DNA of 64,000 nt from Natronorubrum daqingense (GTDB lineage: Archaea; Halobacteriota; Halobacteria; Halobacteriales; Natrialbaceae). Positions 1 through 6,308 of the stretch are shown in pieces. Every line of letters starts with the position of its first letter. Within the stretch, counting starts at the first letter, position 1. The DNA lies in assembly GCF_001971705.1 (NCBI RefSeq), contig NZ_CP019327.1, positions 2,170,001 through 2,234,000 of the forward strand. The letters run 5' to 3'. A program made the position numbers and the translations under genes. A model generated the notes under the pieces. That model was not told the DNA's origin, did no database searches, and worked only from the letters and a program-made list of their open reading frames with translations.

Positions 1-1
1 C

Positions 2-148
2 TGTGGTCGGGAGTTCACGAGCGAGGCGACCGTCGCCGCGATCGAAGATCGAATCGGCGAGCGCGTCGCTGAACTCTCGCCGACGGCCGACAGGAGCATT
101 ATCGAGTACTGTCCGGAATGTCGAGCGAACTTGCTCCACGAGCGCTAA
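2..148 (+). CDS. C-terminal end of a zinc-ribbon-like protein (5' truncated by window)
   Basis: An open frame enters from the left edge and ends at the TAA at 146-148, giving 48 residues of a C-terminus. It begins Cys-Gly-Arg-Glu-Phe and carries a second pair, CPEC, ten residues before the end. The first Cys is probably half of a CxxC pair cut by the window edge, so a four-Cys zinc-binding module is likely. The segment between is helical and acidic. Function cannot be assigned. Confidence 0.55.
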   Translation, partial: CGREFTSEATVAAIEDRIGERVAELSPTADRSIIEYCPECRANLLHER

Positions 149-270
149 ACCAGCGACGACGCGAAAACCGAGGTCGGCGTGTTATTCTGGCTCTGATTCG
201 CCAACAGTCACGAGGAGAGGCACGTCCGTCGGTGTGACGACTGTGAGTGTGATAGACCGACCGAGTCCGC

Positions 271-1044
271 TCAGTCCCCGCCCTCGTCGGCGACTTCTTC
301 GTCGGATTCGATCTCGAAGGTCCCCTGTCCACCGATCTCGAGGTCGGCTTCCTGGTTGGTGACGGTAATCGTGGCAGTCGCCGTCTCCGTAACGGTCAAG
401 TCTCCCTGCTCTGGGACGACGACCTCGAGAGTGGCCTCTAACTCGCGGACGGTCGTCTCGCCGTCACCCGGCGCTTCGAAGTCGCTCAGATCGATTTCGG
501 AGTGGTCCGCGACGGAGACCGGCTCTGATTCGCCGAACACGTCCTCCCAGGTGAAGGCCTCTGATCCGGTCGTTCCCTCGACCTGTTCGGTTCCGGACGC
601 TAACTCCTCCGACTCGGTCGTTTCGGTCGGCTCCTCACCGCCGGTCCAGTCGCCGCCGTCGCCGCCGTCGGTGCCCGCGAGGAGGATATTGAACGTGAGT
701 TCGCGATCGTCGTCGAAGCCCGACCACTCGACGATCAAGCGATCGTCGTCGTCCTCGAGTTCTCCGCTGTCCTCGATCTCGTCGGGGTCACCGAACGTAA
801 CCGCATCGACGCTACCGTCTTCGGTCGTAATTTCGGCCGAGTTGGCGATCCACTCTTCGGGGTTGTCGACGGCGAGTGTCGGCTGGCTCCCCCACCACAG
901 ATAGCCCAGTCCTGCACCGCTTACGCCGGCGGCGACCGCGGCACCTTTTCCGAAGTTGCGACGGGTGAGCATCGATCCGCCCGACGACGACTCGGCTTCG
1001 CTTGCTGACTGTGCGTTCGAACTGGGTGTGGAATCGAATCCCAT
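271..1044 (-). CDS. Tat-signal secreted hypothetical protein
   Basis: Predicted 257 residues. The N-terminus has a Ser/Ala-rich leader, then the twin-arginine motif TRRNFGKG followed by a hydrophobic Ala/Gly stretch, as in Tat substrates; the mature part is strongly acidic and low in hydrophobic residues, consistent with an extracellular haloarchaeal protein. No lipobox Cys is seen. The ATG at 1044 is preferred over a TTG nine bases upstream because an AT-rich TATA-like box lies about 25-30 bp upstream; a later ATG at 972 would give a more usual short n-region. No domain recognised. The C-terminal half reads like beta-strands ending in an acidic tail. Confidence 0.7.
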   Translation of the reverse strand: MGFDSTPSSNAQSASEAESSSGGSMLTRRNFGKGAAVAAGVSGAGLGYLWWGSQPTLAVDNPEEWIANSAEITTEDGSVDAVTFGDPDEIEDSGELEDDDDRLIVEWSGFDDDRELTFNILLAGTDGGDGGDWTGGEEPTETTESEELASGTEQVEGTTGSEAFTWEDVFGESEPVSVADHSEIDLSDFEAPGDGETTVRELEATLEVVVPEQGDLTVTETATATITVTNQEADLEIGGQGTFEIESDEEVADEGGD

Positions 1045-1064
1045 GATGAACAACCCGGCAAGGA

Positions 1065-1078
1065 TCGATAAAGTTATA
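1065..1078 (-). promoter_or_regulatory. TATA-like box for the Tat-signal gene
   Basis: On the minus strand this reads roughly ataactttatcg, an AT-rich island in GC-rich surroundings, 21-34 bp before the ATG at 1044. That spacing fits a leaderless haloarchaeal transcript. Confidence 0.45.
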
Positions 1079-1529
1079 GATCTATAAGATGAAATAAAGA
1101 GTTGGCTACTTCAGTTGTTCATCGACGAACACGGAGGATACGACCCACTGAAATGGAGTACGGTCCGCGAACGTCGGGGTCGATATCCACTCCAGAAGCG
1201 ATTACCCTCGCGCGCCTGAGGACGACTGCCGCGAGACGCGGCGAGCACCGATTTCGAGAGCGCCGTCGTTCGCGACTCTCGTTTTTGGTCGACGGCTTCA
1301 GCCGGTGCAATCGATGGTTCAGCGGGCGTACAGGCGAGAGGGATTTGCCGCGATCAGGGTCGAATCGGACGTATCTGTCGAGTTTCTCGCGGTCGTCGCT
1401 CGAAGATGCGACACCCGCACTACGCAAAGTATGTTAGTCCTACGACAACACTCGCGAGTGAAACGACGAACGTAACTCGGCTTTCCTCGAGCCAGCGTGT
1501 CCCGATCACCCACCCGACCCAGTCGGGTT
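1079..1529. other. Intergenic stretch with no convincing gene
   Basis: About 450 bp between two minus-strand genes. Frames on both strands are Arg-rich, lack the acidic bias of neighbouring proteins and are best read as spurious. The only candidate is a 29-residue frame at 1420-1509 (listed separately). Confidence 0.5.
1420..1509 (-). CDS. Possible 29-aa membrane microprotein
   Basis: A GTG-started frame lies 20 bp downstream of the stop of the flavoprotein gene on the same strand. It would encode a short polar N-terminus followed by one hydrophobic segment (VTFVVSLASVVVGLTYF) and a stop, the shape of a single-pass microprotein. There is no Shine-Dalgarno sequence I trust and no homologue I recognise, so this is a weak candidate that could be chance. 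Confidence 0.2.
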   Translation of the reverse strand: MIGTRWLEESRVTFVVSLASVVVGLTYFA

Positions 1530-3017
1530 TCAGTACTTGTGCTCGCTCGAGGGGAGGCCGAGGCTCTCGTAAAAGTTCAGATCGATGTGGTTGCGCTCGG
1601 CGAGCCACCCTTCGAACGTGGAGCGTTCTTCCGGATAGGACTCGTAGTGGTGTTCGTACGCGGAGACGTAGTTGCGCGTCTTCCGTACGGTTCGGATGGC
1701 CTCGAGTAGTTCGCCCGTGCTCACGTCGAGTGCGTCGAAGGTGTGCTTGCGATACTCCGAAACGAAGTTTCTGAGGACGCCGGTTCCCACGAGAAGTTTG
1801 CTCTTGAGACTGTCTACTTCCGTCGAGGTGCCGACGATCTCTCGGAGTTCTTTTTCGGGAAGTAACGCGGTGAGTGCTCGGAGGAGGTTCACCTCGATGG
1901 AACTCGCGGCGACGTTGTAGGCGTCCCACGAGGCGAGTTTCGCGGCTTCACCGTGCTCGCGGAACAGCCAGCGGTTGTGCTCCCAGAGTCCGGCCTCGGA
2001 GACGTCTCCGTCTTCGACGGCTTCGGCGGCGGCACGTCCGGCGGAGTAGCCGGAGTACGCCGCTCCACGGATACCTTTGCCCGTTATCGGGTGTGTCGTC
2101 CCTGCCGCACCGCCTGCGGCCAGGTAGCCGGGGGCAACCATCGAATCCAGGGGCCGACGGAGCGCGATTGCCGCGCCGAGTTTGTTCGTTTTGCCGAATC
2201 GCTCGGCGACTGTTGCACCCTGATACTCGGGGCGGTTCTCGATGTCGCGGCGCAAGCGATCGGCGAGCGGAATCGGACTCTTGTTCATCTGGAACCCCAG
2301 GCCAACGTTGATCTGGGTGGGCGTCCGCGGGAAGTACCAGATGTAACCCATCTCTTCTAAGGGCTTCCCGACGATGGCGTTGTGATACTCGACCGGCTCT
2401 TCGGTCTCGATGATCTCGCGGTAGGCCGACCCGAAGTGGGTGTAGTGGGGGACCTCGAACGTCGGCTGGCCGGGCGTGTCGAGGCCGTCGAAATCGACCA
2501 TATCCTGGAGGATCGACTGCGCGCCCGCGGTGTCGATCAAGACGTCACACTCGTAGGTCACCGCCTCGCCGTCGCGAACCGCTTCGACGCCGGTAACGCG
2601 ACCGTTCTGGGTCACGTCGTTGACCACCGTGTCGTAGTGTTGCTCCACCCCTCGGTCGGCGGCCTGCTCGAGGAGCCGTTGACCGAACTCGTACCGGTCG
2701 ACGACGTTACTGCCCGTCTCGTAGGGCAAGACCTTCCGCACGTCGAGTTCCTCGTCCCAGTACTCGATCTGATCGATGTTGTTGTCGACGAGGACGGACT
2801 CGTCGTCGGCGATGGCGGCCATGTCGATCGGACCCGGGTAGTGGCCTGGATCTCGAGGGCTCTTGATCGCGTCGCCACAGGCGATGAACCCGCCCTGTTC
2901 GCGGGGTTTACGTTCTAATTGAACGACGTCGATTCCTTCGACCGCCGCTGTGGCCGCCGCAAAACAGCCCGCTATCCCGCCCCCGACAACGATCACGTCA
3001 TACTGGTTTCGCACCAT
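1530..3017 (-). CDS. Geranylgeranyl reductase family FAD-dependent oxidoreductase
   Basis: Predicted 495 residues. An N-terminal Rossmann FAD-binding motif (VIVVGGGIAGCFAA, glycines at 12-14 and 17) is followed by an acidic residue at the end of the second strand, and a second FAD-contact region, AAGGAAGTTHPITGKG, lies near residue 300. Order and length fit the geranylgeranyl reductase/digeranylgeranylglycerophospholipid reductase family, which saturates isoprenoid chains of archaeal membrane lipids. Haloarchaea carry several paralogues, so the lipid substrate is uncertain. The frame stays open upstream to 3698, but the ATG at 3017 is where protein-like sequence begins. An Arg/Glu-rich C-terminal extension follows the FAD domain. 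Confidence 0.82.
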   Translation of the reverse strand: MVRNQYDVIVVGGGIAGCFAAATAAVEGIDVVQLERKPREQGGFIACGDAIKSPRDPGHYPGPIDMAAIADDESVLVDNNIDQIEYWDEELDVRKVLPYETGSNVVDRYEFGQRLLEQAADRGVEQHYDTVVNDVTQNGRVTGVEAVRDGEAVTYECDVLIDTAGAQSILQDMVDFDGLDTPGQPTFEVPHYTHFGSAYREIIETEEPVEYHNAIVGKPLEEMGYIWYFPRTPTQINVGLGFQMNKSPIPLADRLRRDIENRPEYQGATVAERFGKTNKLGAAIALRRPLDSMVAPGYLAAGGAAGTTHPITGKGIRGAAYSGYSAGRAAAEAVEDGDVSEAGLWEHNRWLFREHGEAAKLASWDAYNVAASSIEVNLLRALTALLPEKELREIVGTSTEVDSLKSKLLVGTGVLRNFVSEYRKHTFDALDVSTGELLEAIRTVRKTRNYVSAYEHHYESYPEERSTFEGWLAERNHIDLNFYESLGLPSSEHKY

Positions 3018-3145
3018 TTGGTACTGTTCGTTCCTTCGGAAAAGCGGAACGTAACTCTTGCTTTTGCGATAGCGTCGTGAGTGAGCACGCAGCGAAGCGG
3101 TGAGCGGACACCACCTCACATTCGAAAACGACGCGAGTTTACGGG

Positions 3146-3334
3146 TTACTCGTCCTCGAGTTCCTCGACACGGCGCTCGAGCGCCGAGAGTCGCCGTTCG
3201 TAGCCGCGTTTCGCGTCCAGGAAGTTGTAGACGGCAACGACGATGAGTACCGGTACCGTCAGAGAGATGAGCGCCATGCCGAGCAAGACCAAAAGTTCCG
3301 GCCCGCCGGGGACGGGTGCGACCAAAGGGTGCAT
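3146..3334 (-). CDS. Small membrane protein with C-terminal coiled coil
   Basis: Predicted 62 residues. One long hydrophobic segment (about residues 10-35, ELLVLLGMALISLTVPVLIV) is followed by a charged amphipathic tail (RRLSALERRVEELEDE) typical of a short coiled coil. This layout, one membrane helix plus a cytoplasmic coiled coil, recurs in haloarchaeal preprotein-translocase-like and envelope microproteins, but I do not recognise a family. The frame is open far upstream; the ATG at 3334 is the first that yields membrane-protein-like sequence. Confidence 0.6.
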   Translation of the reverse strand: MHPLVAPVPGGPELLVLLGMALISLTVPVLIVVAVYNFLDAKRGYERRLSALERRVEELEDE

Positions 3335-3402
3335 ACGAAACCGTATCCGATCGAATAAATATAGGTATTTTGACTGATGGAGAGTTCGGCGAGTATCGGC
3401 CG

Positions 3403-4326
3403 TTACTCGGCGTGTTCGATCTCCCAGTCGGCGTTCTCCGCTGCCGTCTCGAGCGGGACGAACTCCCAGTCGGCGGCCTCCGCGATCCACTCGTCGCCGG
3501 CCGTGCCGACGAGGACCATTCGCTCCGCGTAGAACATCGATTCGGGTGTGACATCGGCGAGTCGCTGATCTGGCCCGTTCTCCGAGCCGCCGAAGAAGTC
3601 CAGTTCGATGGTGTGATCGCGCTGGAACTTCCGGATCGCCGGGGTGGAGACCTTGCCGACGATGCCGATCCAGTCGGACCAACTGCGGGCGTCGGCAATA
3701 CAAAAGCGCGGGTCCTCGAGTCGGTTGATCGCCTCGTAGGTCATCGCGAGCGTCATATCGTCCGCCTCGGTTTCCTCTCCGTGATTCGTCGTTCGCTGCG
3801 AGGACCCACTCGAGGCGGTTGTCGTCGGCTCGTCCGCGTTCGCACTCGAGGACGCGCTGCTCGAGGACGGGGAGCCACCGCCGGAGCCGCCCTTGGATTC
3901 CGGGACGCCGACCGGCCCGGACGGCCCGCCGGGGACTTTCGGCGTCCTGGGAGCTGCGGACTCGTCGTCGCCCGAATCGTCGACGTCGACAGCGGAATCG
4001 GAGCCGTCGGCGTCGACGGCCGAATCCGAATCGTCGGGATCGCGAACGTCCGCGCTCGCTTCGGCGCTTGCTGGTGAATCGCCACTCGCCACCCCGACTT
4101 CGTCGCTGGCCGGGATCTCGTCACCGTCCGGCGATTTCGGTACCTCGCTCGAGCCCCCATCGCCAGCGTCGGTCGCTGCGGAATCAGAGCGGACCCAGCG
4201 TGGCTCCGGTTCGTCGTCCGGGTCGCCTTCGCCACGCCAGAGCCAGTCGCCGTAGTTGGCGTCGCTTTCTTGATCGTCTGCCGAGTCGTCGACTGTCATT
4301 TCGTCGAGGTCGATGCTGTCGGTCAT
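3403..4326 (-). CDS. Acidic haloarchaeal protein with conserved C-terminal domain (unknown function)
   Basis: Predicted 307 residues in two parts. Residues about 1-195 are low-complexity, rich in Asp, Ser, Glu and Pro and probably disordered. Residues about 200-307 form a compact domain (starts TLAMTYEAINRLEDP, contains WSDWIGIVG and ends in WEIEHAE), which I recall only as a haloarchaeal domain of unknown function. Its ATG overlaps the stop of the AOR-like gene by four bases (ATGA), so the two are translationally coupled and may act together. No cofactor motif is visible. Confidence 0.7.
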   Translation of the reverse strand: MTDSIDLDEMTVDDSADDQESDANYGDWLWRGEGDPDDEPEPRWVRSDSAATDAGDGGSSEVPKSPDGDEIPASDEVGVASGDSPASAEASADVRDPDDSDSAVDADGSDSAVDVDDSGDDESAAPRTPKVPGGPSGPVGVPESKGGSGGGSPSSSSASSSANADEPTTTASSGSSQRTTNHGEETEADDMTLAMTYEAINRLEDPRFCIADARSWSDWIGIVGKVSTPAIRKFQRDHTIELDFFGGSENGPDQRLADVTPESMFYAERMVLVGTAGDEWIAEAADWEFVPLETAAENADWEIEHAE

Positions 4327-6125
4327 TGTCGAGTACCTCCGTCTTGGGGTTCCAAATCTGACGCGCGTGGAATCGGCGTCTCCTCGTCGGGAACGTCCGC
4401 GAGGTCCAGTCTGTGAAGCAGGTCTCGCGTCGGGCGACCCTGTCGGTCCCACTCGCGCTGTGCGTAGTAGTGCTCGAGCAGGGAGTCGAACGACGCGCGG
4501 TCGACGGCCGACTCCGCACTCGAGTCGTCCTCGAAGGGTTCCGTCAACGGCGACGGGAGTTCGTCGTCCGCTCGCGTGAAGCCCTCGCGGATGTTGAACA
4601 GTCGCACGAGCGTCCAGACGCGTTCGCCGACGCGAGCGAGGTCTTCGGGCTCGAGGTCGTAGCCGACGGCCGCGAGCCACTCCGCGCCGTCGTCGACGCG
4701 CAACACGTCCTCGAGGAAGTCGTCCGCGATCAGACTCCAGAGGAGCGCCCGGTGGTTCTGCTCGGCGACGACTGCAGTTGCACGTTCTCGGACGCTTCGT
4801 TGGGAACCGGACACCGGCTCGATTTCGACCGGGCGGGCGCGTCGGTGACAGCCGCCGCGGTCGCTCGTCGCGTACGCGAGCGCCATCGTCTCCGCGCTGC
4901 GCGGGTCGTACGAGGAGAGTTCCATCCCTTTCACGGTCGGGATCAAGTCGTCGCCGCCGAATCGCTCCACCGCACCGTCGACGCCCTCCGCGAGCGCGTC
5001 GCCGAGTGGAGTCGAGCGGTGGGCGATCTCCTCGATCAGTGCTCGAGCGGCGTGTTCGTCGCCGAACGAAAGGTCGCGGTCGATCAACCCCTCCTCGCTG
5101 GCGCGGACCGCCCAGGCAACCGCGTTGCCCGCGGTGATCACGTCGAGCGCGAGGTGATCGCAGATCGCGCCGAGGGTCGCGACGGCGTCGAAATCGTCGA
5201 TTCCGAGCCCCGCGCCGAGGACGATCGGCGTCGCGCCGCGGGGGACGCTCTCGCCTTCCTCGCTGTCGACGCGAAAGCCACCCGGTACGGCGTCGTCCGG
5301 ACGCTCGCGCCCGGTCGATGCCTCGCGCGCCCGTTCGATACCGATCGCGTCAGCTCCCTCGAAGCTCCCCTCCTGCCAGCCTCGAGTCGGGAGTACGCCA
5401 ACCTCGTTGGCGAAATCGACCGTCTCGAGCGTGTCGCTCGCCGCGAGCCACTGGCCGGCGTCGCTCTCGGCGAACGCGTCGTCGTATTGGTCTCGCAGCG
5501 CGTCTAAGCCGTCGGGCGCGTCGTCGTGGGCGACGACGGCCTTCAGGTTCTTCGAGCCCATGACGGTGCCCGCGCCGCCGCGGCCCGCGTGGTGGTCGCC
5601 CCCGTCGGAGGCGATCGTCGCGTACTGAACACCCTGCTCTCCCGCGGGTCCGATGGATGCGACCGAACCGTCCGGAAACCGCGCGTCCGTTTCGCCGGCG
5701 TCGAGTCCCCACACGTCCGCTGCGGGCTCGAGTGTCGCGTCGCCGTCGGCGACCGACAACACGACTGGTTCGTCGGCCTCGCCGGTGACGAGAATTCCGA
5801 GGTGGTTCTCGAGCGACCCGGCGAGGCGACCCGGGAACGTGCCGCCGCCGTAGGAGTCCAGAAAGGCCCCCGTCAGTGGCGATTTCGTAATCGCCGCGTA
5901 CCGCTGTTCGCCCGGCGTAAATCCGGTCAGCGGGCCGAGCATGAACAACAAGACGTTCTCCGGACCGGCTGGATCGGTCCCCGCCTCGAGTTCCTCGTAG
6001 AGGTATCGCGCACCGATTCCTTTGCCCCCGACGTACTCTTGGAGCCATCGCTCGGGAATCGCGTCGCTGCTCACGCGTGGTGCCGAGAGATCGACTCGCA
6101 GGATTCTATCTGGCCGGGGCATCAC
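4323..6125 (-). CDS. Aldehyde:ferredoxin oxidoreductase family protein lacking Fe-S cysteines
   Basis: Predicted 600 residues, the usual AOR length. Tungsto/molybdopterin-binding elements are present: GPAGEQGV near 159, GRGGAGTVMGSKNLKAV at 181-197 and SYDPRSAETMALAYATSDRG at 405-424. In canonical AORs a CxxCxxxC motif near residue 285 and a later Cys bind the [4Fe-4S] cluster. Here that stretch reads RERPDDAVPGGFRVD, and the whole protein has only two Cys (322 and 426). The pterin may bind, but electrons cannot leave through the usual cluster. It is transcribed divergently from a formate-dehydrogenase-like operon and coupled to the acidic gene at 3403-4326. Substrate unknown. Confidence 0.85.
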   Translation of the reverse strand: MMPRPDRILRVDLSAPRVSSDAIPERWLQEYVGGKGIGARYLYEELEAGTDPAGPENVLLFMLGPLTGFTPGEQRYAAITKSPLTGAFLDSYGGGTFPGRLAGSLENHLGILVTGEADEPVVLSVADGDATLEPAADVWGLDAGETDARFPDGSVASIGPAGEQGVQYATIASDGGDHHAGRGGAGTVMGSKNLKAVVAHDDAPDGLDALRDQYDDAFAESDAGQWLAASDTLETVDFANEVGVLPTRGWQEGSFEGADAIGIERAREASTGRERPDDAVPGGFRVDSEEGESVPRGATPIVLGAGLGIDDFDAVATLGAICDHLALDVITAGNAVAWAVRASEEGLIDRDLSFGDEHAARALIEEIAHRSTPLGDALAEGVDGAVERFGGDDLIPTVKGMELSSYDPRSAETMALAYATSDRGGCHRRARPVEIEPVSGSQRSVRERATAVVAEQNHRALLWSLIADDFLEDVLRVDDGAEWLAAVGYDLEPEDLARVGERVWTLVRLFNIREGFTRADDELPSPLTEPFEDDSSAESAVDRASFDSLLEHYYAQREWDRQGRPTRDLLHRLDLADVPDEETPIPRASDLEPQDGGTRQ

Positions 6126-6143
6126 ACGATGTTGGCGGTGTAG

Positions 6144-6156
6144 CCAAATTAAATGT
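6144..6156 (-). promoter_or_regulatory. TATA-like box for the AOR-like gene
   Basis: Minus strand reads catttaatttgg, 19-32 bp before the ATG at 6125, consistent with a leaderless or near-leaderless transcript. Confidence 0.45.
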
Positions 6157-6278
6157 CACGGTGTCACAGACGAGTGACTAAAATTCTACAAAAGATGGAG
6201 GTATTTGTATGGAACTATAATCAAAATAACCGCTATCATTAGTTGAGTAACCAATAATTGTAGATCTCATCCGATGTC

Positions 6279-6287
6279 TTTATACTA
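6279..6287 (+). promoter_or_regulatory. TATA-like box for the formate-dehydrogenase-like operon
   Basis: The sequence tttatacta sits 22-30 bp upstream of the ATG at 6309 in a conspicuously AT-rich divergent promoter region (about 6175-6300), predicting a leaderless mRNA for the operon. Confidence 0.55.
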
Positions 6288-6308
6288 TATACACATGTAT
6301 GGGTTCCT

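Noticed and set aside
3018-3698. Upstream extension of the geranylgeranyl-reductase frame to 3698.
   Set aside because: The extension is Ser/Arg/Thr-rich, overlaps other genes and precedes the Rossmann start; the true start is at 3017.
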